DNA from: Pelomonas asaccharophilus_A
Lineage (GTDB): Bacteria > Pseudomonadota > Gammaproteobacteria > Burkholderiales > Burkholderiaceae_C
DNA length: 64,000 nt
Assembly: GCF_031458115.1 (NCBI RefSeq)
Contig: NZ_JAVDXV010000013.1
Span: 50,891 to 114,890 of the forward strand
Direction of reading: 5' to 3'
The notes below the pieces were generated by a model that was not told where the DNA came from, ran no database searches, and saw nothing but the letters and a program-made list of their open reading frames with translations. Positions 45,819-55,268 of the stretch are shown piece after piece (the first letter of the stretch is position 1; the number at the start of each line of letters is the position of its first letter). The translations under genes were made by a program, and so were the position numbers.

Positions 45819-46553
45819 ATGGCCATCTCCTACGCCCGCAGCCTGCTCGCGGTGGAGCGCACGGCCGAGGGCAACGCTCATCTGGGCTGGCTGCTGGCGT
45901 TCGTGGCCGGAGCCACCAATGCTGGCGGCTTTCTGGCCGTGCACCACTACACCTCGCACATGACGGGCCTGGTGTCCGCGGCGGCGGACGGCCTGGTGCT
46001 GGGTCAGCATCGTGTCTGGATGATGGCCGTCGGCGCGCTGCTGTTCTTCCTCGCCGGCGCGGCGACGACTGCGGTGCTCGTCAACTTCGGCCGTCAGCGA
46101 CTGGCGCACAGCATCTACGCGCTGCCGCTGCTGCTCGAGGCCGCTTGCCTGCTGGCGTTCGGCTTGATGGGCGCCTGGCTGGCCGGCCTGCAAGGCCTGC
46201 TGGTGCCCGCCACGGTGGCCATGCTGTGCTTCACGATGGGGTTGCAGAACGCGCTGATCACCAAGGTCTCGCGCGCCGAGATCCGCACCACGCACGTCAC
46301 CGGCATCGTCACCGACCTGGGCATCGAACTGGGACGCGCGCTTTACGGCATGGGCGGCGCGGCGGTGCAGACGAATGCCGCCAAGCTGCGCCTGCTGGTG
46401 GGACTGCTGCTGGCCTTCGCCATTGGCGGCGTGGCGGGCGCCTGGGCCTTCAAAGTCATAGGCTATGCGGCGACGCTGCCGCTGGCCGGGGCGTTGGCCT
46501 TCCTGGGCCTGGTACCGGCGCTGGACGACCTGGCGCGCGTTCGCAGCCGATAA
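45819..46553 (+). CDS. YoaK-family membrane protein (DUF1275)
   Basis: Protein of 244 residues with about six membrane segments. LLAFVAGATNAGGFLAVHHY with TSHMTGLVSAAADGL is the DUF1275 signature, and NALITKVSRAEIRTTHVTG with TDLGIELGR is the second conserved block. Start 45819 was chosen because the 41 upstream codons overlap metG out of frame. Its role is unknown. It is 31 bases after metG. Confidence 0.87.
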   Translation: MAISYARSLLAVERTAEGNAHLGWLLAFVAGATNAGGFLAVHHYTSHMTGLVSAAADGLVLGQHRVWMMAVGALLFFLAGAATTAVLVNFGRQRLAHSIYALPLLLEAACLLAFGLMGAWLAGLQGLLVPATVAMLCFTMGLQNALITKVSRAEIRTTHVTGIVTDLGIELGRALYGMGGAAVQTNAAKLRLLVGLLLAFAIGGVAGAWAFKVIGYAATLPLAGALAFLGLVPALDDLARVRSR

Positions 46554-46582
46554 AATCCCGCAATTCGATTGAAAGCCCTGCC

Positions 46583-46783
46583 ATGCCGTTGTTCTGGAAG
46601 CCCTACAAGTCCGAAGTCACCTCCTTCATCGAGCAGCTGAAGGCACAGCGCCCGACGCTGGAGGCCGAACAACGCGCCGGCCGGGCGCTGCTGTGGGACA
46701 AGGAGCAGGACCGCACCGCCCAGGCCGGCTTCAATGAAGCCCGCGTGCCGCAGCAACCTTACGTCTACCAAACCAAGGGCTAG
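46583..46783 (+). CDS. DUF3460 family protein
   Basis: Protein of 66 residues, starting MPLFWKPYKSEVTSFIEQLK and continuing RPTLEAEQRAGRALLWDKEQ. This matches DUF3460, a small protein found next to scpA in Burkholderiales. No catalytic residue is apparent. It lies 29 bases after the YoaK-like gene and 101 bases before scpA. That 101-base gap carries a TACGCGCTTCGCGCGCC-type repeat stretch common in these genomes. Confidence 0.85.
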   Translation: MPLFWKPYKSEVTSFIEQLKAQRPTLEAEQRAGRALLWDKEQDRTAQAGFNEARVPQQPYVYQTKG

Positions 46784-46884
46784 CCCACCCCCTACGCGCT
46801 TCGCGCGCCCCATCAAGGGGGCACTGCCGGCGGCCTGGCAAAGTCAGTTCCGCGGCAGTCCTCGGTCACTGAAACGACCTGCCC

Positions 46885-47727
46885 ATGGCCTCCGTCACCA
46901 CGGACGAGAACACCGAGATTTCGGCGGATCTACCGGACGCCGTAGATACCGTCGCCGTCGCTCGCCTGTACGGCGAGCCGCTGTTCCAGATGCCGCTGGA
47001 CCTCTACATCCCGCCGGATGCCTTGGAGGTCTTCCTGGAAGCCTTCCAGGGGCCGCTGGACCTGCTGCTGTACCTGATCCGCAAGCAGAACTTCAACATC
47101 CTCGACATCCCGCTGGCCGACGTGACGCGCCAGTACCTGAGCTACGTCGAGCAGATCCGCAAGCACAACCTGGAGTTGGCCAGCGAGTACCTGTTGATGG
47201 CGGCCATGCTCATCGAGATCAAGTCGCGCATGCTGCTGCCGCCCAAGAAGAGCGAGGACGGCAAGGAAGTCGAGGACCCGCGCGCCGAACTGGTGCGGCG
47301 CCTGCTGGAGTACGAGCAGATGAAGCTGGCCGCCCAGCGGCTGGACCGCCTGCCCGTGCTGGGCCGCGACTTCCTGCGCGCGCAGATCCACATCGAGCAG
47401 TCGCTGACGCCGACCTTCCCCGACGTCGACACCAACGATCTGCGTGACGCCTGGCTGGACATCCTGAAACGCGCCAAGCTCAACCAGCACCACAAGATCA
47501 GCCGCGAGCAGCTGTCGGTTCGCGAGCACATGAGCATCGTGCTGCGCCGGCTGCAGGGCCAGCGCTTCGTCGAGTTCGAGCACCTGTTCGACGTGACCCG
47601 AGGCCAGGCCGTGCTGGTGGTCACCTTCATCGCGATGCTGGAGCTGGCGCGCGAGCGCCTGCTGGAGATCACGCAGGCCGAGGCGTTTGCGCCGATCTAC
47701 GTCAGGCTGGCGTACACACCCACCTGA
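46885..47727 (+). CDS. scpA: Segregation and condensation protein A
   Basis: Kleisin of 280 residues. The N-terminal Smc-binding domain (FQGPLDLLLYLIRKQNFNIL, DIPLADVTRQYL) and the helical middle part (LMAAMLIEIKSRMLLPP) are conserved, as is the C-terminal winged helix (FEHLFDVTRGQAVLVVTFIA). It bridges Smc heads with ScpB. Neither smc nor scpB is adjacent. An N-terminal ~35-residue acidic extension precedes the core. The convergent gap downstream is filled by a nested inverted repeat. Confidence 0.94.
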   Translation: MASVTTDENTEISADLPDAVDTVAVARLYGEPLFQMPLDLYIPPDALEVFLEAFQGPLDLLLYLIRKQNFNILDIPLADVTRQYLSYVEQIRKHNLELASEYLLMAAMLIEIKSRMLLPPKKSEDGKEVEDPRAELVRRLLEYEQMKLAAQRLDRLPVLGRDFLRAQIHIEQSLTPTFPDVDTNDLRDAWLDILKRAKLNQHHKISREQLSVREHMSIVLRRLQGQRFVEFEHLFDVTRGQAVLVVTFIAMLELARERLLEITQAEAFAPIYVRLAYTPT

Positions 47728-47730
47728 GCC

Positions 47731-47909
47731 AGGGCCTGTTGACACTACGGCAATGGGTCGCGAAGACCCGTCGCCAGGGGCCAATCAAGGCGCGGCAGGC
47801 AGCCCGCACTTGCGTGCGGGCAAGGGGCGCAACGCCGAGTGGCCCCTGGCGACGGGCCTTCCCTTCGGGTTGTGGCCAGAAAGGCCGCGCGCGGCGGTGT
47901 CAACAGGCC

Positions 47910-47911
<2 letters not shown>
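47731..47911. repeat. Three-tier nested inverted repeat (MITE- or REP-like)
   Basis: Outer arms AGGGCCTGTTGACAC (47731-47745) and GTGTCAACAGGCCCT (47897-47911) are perfect over 15 bases. Inner arms CCCGTCGCCAGGGGCCA (47767-47783) and TGGCCCCTGGCGACGGG (47840-47856) are perfect over 17 bases. An innermost hairpin GCCCGCAC/GTGCGGGC with loop TTGC lies at 47802-47821. Small hairpins GGGTC/GACCC and CCC/GGG sit between tiers. It fills the space between scpA and the convergent DUF808 gene, and its right end covers that gene's stop codon. No ORF of its own was recognised. Confidence 0.85.
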
Positions 47912-48815
<904 letters not shown>

Positions 48816-48871
48816 GGCGCGGAAAGAGCGGTCGTTGGATGGGCCGCGATGCTATCCGGTTGGCATGACCT

Positions 48872-49327
48872 TCAGCGGTAATGGCGGGCCAGGCTTTCCG
48901 CAATGCACACCGGCTTGGCGGCCCCCTCGGCCTCGATGGCCACTTCGACGGTCAGCTGCACCGCGCCGCCCGCCGCTTCGTCCATGGCCAACAACTTGAA
49001 GGCCCCGCGCAGCCGGCTGCCCACCGGCACCGGCGCCGTGAAGCGCACCTTGTTGAGGCCGTAGTTCAGCACCATGCGGCTCTCGCGCACCGAAAAGCCG
49101 GTCTCGAAGAAGTACGGAATCAGCGACAGCGTCAGGAAGCCGTGCGCGATGGGGCCGCCAAACGGCCCCGCCTTGGCGCGCTCCGGGTCCACGTGTATCC
49201 ACTGCCGGTCCTCGGTGGCTTCTGCAAAGGCGGTGACGCGGGCCTGGTCCACGGTGATCCAGTCGCTGTGGCCCAGCGGCTGGCCCACCAGGGTCTGCAG
49301 GTCGGCAAGGGTTTCGAAGATACGCAT
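48872..49327 (-). CDS. MaoC-like dehydratase
   Basis: Hot-dog-fold protein of 151 residues with the hydratase-2 motif: ATEDRQWIHVDPERA, then GPFGGPIAHGFLTLSLIP. Asp/His of the catalytic pair sit in these two blocks. It probably hydrates a trans-2-enoyl thioester. Start 49327 was preferred to one 12 codons upstream because the domain begins at MRIFETLADL. It is divergent from kefF, 52 bases away. Confidence 0.87.
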   Translation of the reverse strand: MRIFETLADLQTLVGQPLGHSDWITVDQARVTAFAEATEDRQWIHVDPERAKAGPFGGPIAHGFLTLSLIPYFFETGFSVRESRMVLNYGLNKVRFTAPVPVGSRLRGAFKLLAMDEAAGGAVQLTVEVAIEAEGAAKPVCIAESLARHYR

Positions 49328-49379
49328 GAGGGTCGAGGAAGGGGCTGGCTGACGTGCGGCCACGGTAACCTAGCCGGCC

Positions 49380-50033
49380 ATGCCTGACAGACCCTTGCGC
49401 GACATCCTGGTCCTCGCCGCCCATCCCGACCTGGCCCGCTCCAACGCCACCCGCAGCGTCATTTCGGCGCTGCGCGCGTCGCCCATCGCGGAACGCGTCG
49501 AATTGCGCGACCTCTACCGCCTCTATCCCGATTTCCACGTGCACGTCGATGCCGAACAGCGGGCCCTGGAAGCCGCGAAGCTGGTCGTCATGCTGCACCC
49601 CATCTACTGGTACAGCATGCCGGCGCTGCAGAAGCTGTGGCTGGACGAAGTGCCACGCCTGGGCTGGGCCTACGGCCCCGGCGGCACCGCGCTGCACGGC
49701 AAGGACTTCTGGCTGGTGGCCTCCACCGGTGGTGGCGCCGAGGCCTATTCGCCCGGCGGCCACAACCACCATGCCATCGACCAGTTCCTGCTGCCCTACC
49801 GCCAGTCTGCCCTCACCTGCGGCATGAACTGGCTGCCGCCGCAGATCCTGCATGCCGCCCACCGCGCGACCGATGCGCAGCTCCAGGCCCATGCTGAACT
49901 GTTCGTGAAGCGGCTGACGCACTACCCGGAATGGTGCGACCACGTCATCGAGCTTCCAGTGGGCGATGAGGACGATGTGGCGCTGGACGAGCGGCCAGCC
50001 CTGTTCTCCACGTTGAGCGGGGGCGCGCAATGA
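49380..50033 (+). CDS. kefF: NAD(P)H oxidoreductase KefF-like, ancillary to KefC
   Basis: Flavodoxin-fold quinone reductase of 217 residues. LVLAAHPDLARSNATRSVIS is the FMN-binding start, then VVMLHPIYWYSMPALQKLWL and FWLVASTGGGAEAYSPGG. The 4-base ATGA overlap with kefC supports the ancillary-subunit role: KefF-type proteins bind KefC and are needed for full K+ efflux activity. Confidence 0.9.
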   Translation: MPDRPLRDILVLAAHPDLARSNATRSVISALRASPIAERVELRDLYRLYPDFHVHVDAEQRALEAAKLVVMLHPIYWYSMPALQKLWLDEVPRLGWAYGPGGTALHGKDFWLVASTGGGAEAYSPGGHNHHAIDQFLLPYRQSALTCGMNWLPPQILHAAHRATDAQLQAHAELFVKRLTHYPEWCDHVIELPVGDEDDVALDERPALFSTLSGGAQ

Positions 50034-51874
50034 GCCACCACGGTGCCTGGCTGCAGTTGCCGCTGGTCTTCCTCGCCGCCGCCGTGCTGGCGGTGCCGCT
50101 GGCGCGCTATCTGCGACTGGGGTCCATCCTGGGTTATCTGGTCGCGGGCCTGGCAGTCGGTCCCGCGGTACTGGGGCTGATCCCCGACACCGCCGCCATC
50201 GCCGAAGTGGCGGAGCTGGGCGTCGTGCTGATGCTGTTCCTCGTCGGCCTGGAGCTGGAGCCCAGGCGGCTGTGGGCCATGCGCCGGCCAATCTTCGGCT
50301 GGGGCAGCGTGCAGTTGCTGGGCTGCGCGGCGGTGCTGACGGCGGTAGGCCTCGCGCTGGGCTATCCGTGGCGACTGACGGTCGTCGTCAGCCTGGGCCT
50401 GGCGATGTCATCCACCGCCGTCGCGCTGGCCGTCATGGCCGAGCGCAACCTGGGCCGCACAACGGCGGGCGAGAGCATCCTGTCCGTCGCGCTGCTGCAG
50501 GACATCGCGGCCATCCCGGTGCTGGCGCTGGTGCCCATCCTCGCGGCCAGCGGCGCGGCCGACGATGGCGACGGCAAGACCTGGGTCGCCGCCGCCAAGG
50601 CGGTCGGCGCCATCGTCATCATCATCTTCGGCGGCCGCCTGCTGCTGCGCCCGGCGCTGCGCTGGATCGCGCACAGCAAAACTCCCGAGATCTTCACCGC
50701 CGCGGCATTGCTGCTGGTCATGGGCACGGCGGCGCTGATGCTGGCCGTTGGGTTGTCGATGGCGCTGGGCGCGTTTCTCGCCGGCGTGCTGCTGGCCGAA
50801 AGCGAGTACCGCCGCGAGCTGGAAACCGACCTGGAGCCCTTCAAGGGCCTGCTGCTGGGACTGTTCTTCATCGCCGTGGGCATGGGGCTGGATCTGAAGG
50901 CCGTGGCCGCGCAGCCGGGTTTCGTCGCGTCGCTGGTGCTGGCGCTGCTGGCCTGCAAGATCCTCGTGCTGGGCCTGATGGCCAAGGTGATGAAGATTCC
51001 GCTGGTCGAGCGGCCCGCCTTCATCATCCTGCTGGCGCAGGGCGGCGAGTTCGGCTTCGTCGTGTTCCAGCTGGCGCAGAGCGAGGGCATGATCAACGCG
51101 GCACAGAACTCGGCGCTGGTCGCCGCGGTCGCGCTGTCGCTGGCGCTGACGCCGCTGCTGCTGACCGGTGGCGACCGCCTGATGTCGCAGAAGCTGGCCC
51201 GCCGCGGCCTCAGCAAGCAGCGCAGCGAAGCCCCGCCGCCACCCGCGCCCATCATCATTGCCGGCAGCGGTCGCTACGGCCAGGTGGTGGGCCGCATGCT
51301 CCGCGCCAACGGCCTGGAAGCCACGCTGCTGGACCACGACGCCGAGGCCATCGAGGGCCTGCGCCGCTTCGGCTGGACCGTGCACTACGGCGACGCCACG
51401 CGGCTGGACATGCTGAAGACCGCCGGTGCCGCCAGCGCACGCATCCTCGTCATCGCCATCGACGACATCGCCCACAGCGTGGAGATCGCCGAGCTGGCCA
51501 AGGAGCACTTCCCGCAGCTGACCGTCGTCGCCCGCGCGCGCAACGTGCAGCACTACTACCGGCTGCGCGAACTGGGCGTGCAGCACATCGAGCGTGAGAC
51601 CTTCGACTCCGCGCTGATGAGCGCGCGCAGCGTGCTGGAGCTGACCGGCCAGGAACCGCATGCCGCGCGCCGCCAGGCCATGCGTTTTCGCCGCCACAAC
51701 ATCGAGGTGCTGGACCGCATGGCCCCGCTGCAGGGTGACGAGAACGCGCTGATCGCGGCCGCCAAGCTGGGCCGCCAGCAGTTCGAGCAGCAGATGGCCG
51801 CCGAGCGTGACGCGGAGGAAGATCACCGCCGCGCGCAACGTCACGGCTGGGGGGCTCAGGACGACGCGTCATGA
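50030..51874 (+). CDS. kefC: Glutathione-regulated K+ efflux antiporter KefB/KefC
   Basis: CPA2 antiporter of 614 residues. About 12-13 membrane segments occupy residues ~8-385 (LILFLVGLELEP-like LMLFLVGLELEPRRLW, AMSSTAVALAVMAERNLG, LLQDIAAIPVLAL). A KTN/RCK domain from ~403 has the nucleotide loop IAGSGRYGQVVGRML. The charged C terminus lacks extra domains. It exports K+ in exchange for H+ when glutathione adducts bind. Its TGA overlaps the sir2 start as ATGA. Confidence 0.94.
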   Translation: MSHHGAWLQLPLVFLAAAVLAVPLARYLRLGSILGYLVAGLAVGPAVLGLIPDTAAIAEVAELGVVLMLFLVGLELEPRRLWAMRRPIFGWGSVQLLGCAAVLTAVGLALGYPWRLTVVVSLGLAMSSTAVALAVMAERNLGRTTAGESILSVALLQDIAAIPVLALVPILAASGAADDGDGKTWVAAAKAVGAIVIIIFGGRLLLRPALRWIAHSKTPEIFTAAALLLVMGTAALMLAVGLSMALGAFLAGVLLAESEYRRELETDLEPFKGLLLGLFFIAVGMGLDLKAVAAQPGFVASLVLALLACKILVLGLMAKVMKIPLVERPAFIILLAQGGEFGFVVFQLAQSEGMINAAQNSALVAAVALSLALTPLLLTGGDRLMSQKLARRGLSKQRSEAPPPPAPIIIAGSGRYGQVVGRMLRANGLEATLLDHDAEAIEGLRRFGWTVHYGDATRLDMLKTAGAASARILVIAIDDIAHSVEIAELAKEHFPQLTVVARARNVQHYYRLRELGVQHIERETFDSALMSARSVLELTGQEPHAARRQAMRFRRHNIEVLDRMAPLQGDENALIAAAKLGRQQFEQQMAAERDAEEDHRRAQRHGWGAQDDAS

Positions 51875-52698
51875 ACGCCGCGGCGCTGGATGAAGCCGCC
51901 GCGCTGATCGCGCAGGCCGACGCGCTCGTCGTCACCGCGGGCGCCGGCATGGGCGTGGACTCCGGCCTGCCCGACTTCCGCGGCCGCGACGGCTTCTGGC
52001 GCGCCTACCCGGCGCTGGGCCGCGCGGGCTTGCAGTTCACCGAGGTCGCCTCACCCGACACTTTCGAGCGCGACCCGCGCCTGGCCTGGGGCTTCTACGG
52101 TCACCGCCTCGGGCTCTACCGCCGCACCGTGCCGCATGCCGGCTTTGCGCTGCTGCGGCGGTAGGGTGCGCAGATGCTGCATGGCCTGGCCGTGTTCACC
52201 AGCAATGTGGATGGCCAGTTCCAGCGCGCCGGCCTTGACGACGCGCTGATCCACGAATGCCATGGCTCGCTGCACTGGCTGCAATGCCTTCGCGGCTGCG
52301 GCCAAGCGCCGTGGCCGGCCGACGACGTCCAGCCCGACATCGACGAGGCCGAGTGCCGCTGGCGCGGCGAGCTGCCGGCCTGCCCCGGCTGCGGCGGCCT
52401 GGCGCGACCCAACCTGCTGATGTTCGGCGACTGGGGCTGGATCTCCGGCCGCTACGACGCGCAAGCGCATCGTCTCAACCGCTGGCTGGAGCGTGTCGAA
52501 CGCCCCGTCGTCATCGAGGTCGGCGCGGGCACCGCCATCCCGTCCGTGCGCATGTTCGGCCAGCAGGTCGTGGCGGGCTACGGCGGGCACATCGTGCGCA
52601 TCAACCCGCGCGAACCGGACGTGGCCACGGCGTTCGGCGTGGGGCTGGCCTGCGGAGCTGTCGAGGCGCTGACGGCGCTGGAGAGCAAGCTGGGGTAG
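51871..52698 (+). pseudogene. Sir2-family NAD-dependent deacylase interrupted by an in-frame TAG
   Basis: The frame is continuous from ATG 51871 to TAG 52696-52698, apart from one TAG at 52162-52164. The first 97 codons carry TAGAGMGVDSGLPDFRGRDGF, the NAD-binding motif. After the stop the same frame continues VFTSNVDGQFQRAG, ECHGSLHW (catalytic His), two zinc Cys pairs (CLRGC and CPGCGG), and GAGTAIPSVR. In relatives the residue after LLRR is usually Trp, so TGG to TAG is the simplest change. Start overlaps kefC as ATGA. A 52174 ATG could allow reinitiation but would lack the NAD loop. Confidence 0.85.
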
Positions 52699-53012
52699 GA
52701 GTTCGCAGAGTTGTGCCGCCGCAGCGGGCCGCTTGAGGCTGCTTGCTGCCGTTCGCGCTAGAGCCGACCGACGGCAGCTAATGATCCGGAGCGGGCTTCC
52801 ATTTGGCCAAACACAACATCCTGGAAATCGCACCCAGCTCTAATCTCCCCACACCGACTGTCTTGTTTCGAGTCCAATGCGCACGTGAATGGCGCTCTTA
52901 CTTGCGCGTTGGCCGCATCCTGTTGCCCCGGCACATCTTCTGGGCGGCGGCTTAGACTTGACCGGGATTCCGGCGCGCGAGTGGGCGATCCAGAACCGTA
53001 TCTCGGCACCCC
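52699..53012. other. 314-bp non-coding gap after the broken sir2
   Basis: Only short frames with no recognised motif occur here, and the base composition is less GC-rich than upstream. No tRNA, terminator with T-tract or long inverted repeat was recognised. It separates the kef-sir2 unit from the ion-channel gene and marks where the accessory region starts. Confidence 0.5.
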
Positions 53013-53906
53013 CTATGAGGGTTCTGCGCGATCCTCGCCTTCTGGCTTCCAAAGACCTTCGTCGCTTTGCCATGCTGGCAGGCGAGCACCACAGTTCCGG
53101 CAGAAGCGCGCGCTTGGTAGATGGCCTTCACTCAGGCACTCGTGGCAAGTGCGCGTTGTCGGTGCCCGGCCCATGCGTTGCGCCGTGAACTCCGCGCTGA
53201 CGATGCCCGTCGGCACGGCCAGGGTTCCCCAGCCGAGCAACATCATGGCGGACGCGATCACCCGGCCGAGGTCGGTTTTGGGGGTGATGTCCCCGAAGCC
53301 GACGGTCGTCATCGTGGTGATGGCCCAGTACACGCTTACCGGGATGCTCGTGAAGCCGTTGTCCGGCCCTTCAACGACGTACATCAGGGTGCCCATGATG
53401 GTCACGACCATCATCACGAAGAACATAAACACCAGAATTTTGCGCCGCGACGCTGCGAGGGCGCGCCCTAGCATGCCGAACTCAGCGACGTACGCGCCCA
53501 GCTTGAGGATGCGGAACAGCCGCAGCAGGCGTAGCACCCGCACGTCAATCAACGCCTGTAGTCCTGGCACCAGGAAGGCCAGGTAGGTGGGCAGCACGGC
53601 GATCAGATCAATGATGCCGTAGGGGCTGCGGGCATAGCGCAGCGGATGCCGTACACAGGACAGCCGCGCGATGTACTCCGCGGTGAAAAGCAGCGTGAAC
53701 ATCCACTCGAGCGTCGTCAGAACCGTGCCGTGACGCGCACGCACGGAGGCGATGCTGTCCAGCATGACTACGATGACGCTGGCAACGATCAGCCCTACCA
53801 GAGCCAGATCGAACGCACGGCCGGCGCGCGTGTCCGCCTCGAAGATGATGGTGTACAGACGGAGCCGCCAACTCTCTGGCGGGCCTTCTTGCAACTTCAT
53901 CGTCAT
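53013..53906 (-). CDS. Voltage-gated-type K+ channel with a C-terminal zinc ribbon
   Basis: Protein of 297 residues with six membrane segments. A positively charged S4 lies at 123-136 (RVLRLLRLFRILKL) and the pore filter TVGFGD at 201-206. Residues ~250-297 are a cytoplasmic tail with Cys254, Cys257, Cys269 and Cys272 (CHEC and CRNC), a zinc-ribbon. The filter GFGD in place of GYGD occurs in bacterial channels. It is probably monocistronic. A 13-bp motif shared with the 57.6-kb unit lies 48 bases upstream. Confidence 0.9.
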   Translation of the reverse strand: MTMKLQEGPPESWRLRLYTIIFEADTRAGRAFDLALVGLIVASVIVVMLDSIASVRARHGTVLTTLEWMFTLLFTAEYIARLSCVRHPLRYARSPYGIIDLIAVLPTYLAFLVPGLQALIDVRVLRLLRLFRILKLGAYVAEFGMLGRALAASRRKILVFMFFVMMVVTIMGTLMYVVEGPDNGFTSIPVSVYWAITTMTTVGFGDITPKTDLGRVIASAMMLLGWGTLAVPTGIVSAEFTAQRMGRAPTTRTCHECLSEGHLPSARFCRNCGARLPAWQSDEGLWKPEGEDRAEPS

Positions 53907-53953
53907 CTGAGAAGGGATCGCTTGTCCATCAGCAACATCCTATGACGGAGACG

Positions 53954-53966
53954 CAAAGAACATTTG
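53954..53966. promoter_or_regulatory. 13-bp motif upstream of the ion-channel gene
   Basis: CAAAGAACATTTG, with CAAA/TTTG ends, lies 48 bases before the channel start. The identical 13-mer is at 57618-57630, again upstream of a minus-strand unit. A shared binding site or promoter element is inferred. Confidence 0.4.
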
Positions 53967-53978
53967 GCAGGTCATGAT

Positions 53979-55268
53979 TCAGCGCTCTCCTATCCAATGC
54001 CTCAGAAGTCGCTGCACCGCCGCATCACCGCCGTCCTCTGCTTTCAGCTTGCTTCCAATGTTCCGAGCATTGACGTCCAACTTCTGATCAAGCAGTTCCC
54101 TCAGCGAAGCAGCGAGACTGGCTGAATTCAGTCGCGATTGCGGCAGCGGCCTCGGCCCCAAACCTCTTTCATGAACAAGGTCACCCCAGAAGGGTTGGTC
54201 GCCGAAGAACGGGCACACCAGCGTCGGCTTCCCCGCTGTCAGACCGGCAGCGGTGGTGCCCGCGCCGCCGTGGTGAACAACCGCCGCCATCCTTGGGAAC
54301 AGCCAGTCGTGCGGGACATCGTCAACTGCAAAGACATGCGACGGAAGATCAGACGGTTGTAGACCGCCCCAGCCTCGCCCGATGACGCCACGCACCCCGG
54401 CCAGCCGCAGGCCTTCCAGAACTTCTCTTGCTTTGCGCCTGGGATCGCGCCCCGCCATGCTGCCAAAACCGACGTAGACAGGCGGCGGACCCGCATCGAG
54501 GAACGACCGCAGGGCATCGGGCGGGGCCCAGCTCGGCTGACCCGGTAGCCGCAAGAAGCCCGTGACATGTGCATGGTCTGGCCAGTCAGTCGGCCTGGCC
54601 AGCAGCGTTGGACTGTGCGCATGCAGGATCGGCCACGGCCGGCCTTTCGCGTCATGGAACAAGTCCAGCTGAGATGGTCCTGCCCCCATCCCTTCCTGAC
54701 GACGCCAGGTCAACGCAGGACGAGCGCCAAATCGACGGGCAAGTGCTCGAACCGTGGCATAGCCGGCGCGCCGCGCGCCCGCGCCGCCTAGCCTGCGCAT
54801 CCACTGCGGGAACACGGGACAGGCAAACTCCCCTGTGGGTACCAGTGCCGGAACAAGCAGCAGCAAGGCCGCAGGAATGTTGAGCGCCGCGGCGATGTCC
54901 GGCGCGCCCGCCAGCTTGGCGTGGAACACGATGGCGTCGGGACTGCACGCTCTTGCCGCGCGCCAAAGGTCGCGCTGAACTTCGACCTGCAGAGGCTTGA
55001 TCTGCGGGGCCAACCGCCACACGGTGCGCAGCATGCCCAGGGGTGTCGCCGATTCCTCCAGCCCGGTGCGTCCTTCCAGCGACTCCATCATCTCGACGAA
55101 GCCGTTGCTCATTGGCTCACAGACAACGCCCCGGCCTTCGATCCACGGTTGGAATCGTTGGCTAGCGCACAGCACCGCCTTGTGGCCTGCGCGCTGCAGC
55201 GCCAGGGCCAGCGCAAGGAAGGGCTCGACGTCCCCGCGTGAACCGAGGGTCGCGAGCAGTACGCGCAT
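53979..55268 (-). CDS. GT1-family glycosyltransferase (UGT/sterol-glucosyltransferase-like)
   Basis: Protein of 429 residues. The N-terminal acceptor domain begins MRVLLATLGSRGDVEPFLAL, a hallmark of the MGT/UGT51 branch. The C-terminal donor domain has VYVGFGSMAGRDPR, then AAVVHHGGAGTTAAGLTAGK and CPFFGDQPFWGDLVHERG, the UDP-sugar-binding region. The start at 55268 overlaps the antiporter stop (TGATG); a longer frame runs through the antiporter gene antiparallel in another phase and was rejected. The substrate may be a sterol-like, macrolide or hopanoid lipid. Confidence 0.88.
   Translation of the reverse strand: MRVLLATLGSRGDVEPFLALALALQRAGHKAVLCASQRFQPWIEGRGVVCEPMSNGFVEMMESLEGRTGLEESATPLGMLRTVWRLAPQIKPLQVEVQRDLWRAARACSPDAIVFHAKLAGAPDIAAALNIPAALLLLVPALVPTGEFACPVFPQWMRRLGGAGARRAGYATVRALARRFGARPALTWRRQEGMGAGPSQLDLFHDAKGRPWPILHAHSPTLLARPTDWPDHAHVTGFLRLPGQPSWAPPDALRSFLDAGPPPVYVGFGSMAGRDPRRKAREVLEGLRLAGVRGVIGRGWGGLQPSDLPSHVFAVDDVPHDWLFPRMAAVVHHGGAGTTAAGLTAGKPTLVCPFFGDQPFWGDLVHERGLGPRPLPQSRLNSASLAASLRELLDQKLDVNARNIGSKLKAEDGGDAAVQRLLRHWIGER

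Noticed and set aside
43697..45826. 709-residue minus-strand frame opposite metG
   Set aside because: Antisense shadow of a gene with HIGH, KMSKS and tRNA-binding domains.
46784..46884. Possible small RNA in the DUF3460-scpA gap
   Set aside because: The stretch looks like a common GC-rich intergenic repeat of Burkholderiales, with no clear promoter or terminator.
52174..52698. Separate small gene starting at ATG 52174
   Set aside because: It is in the same frame as the upstream Sir2 half and carries only the rest of that domain; a single domain with a stop is simpler.
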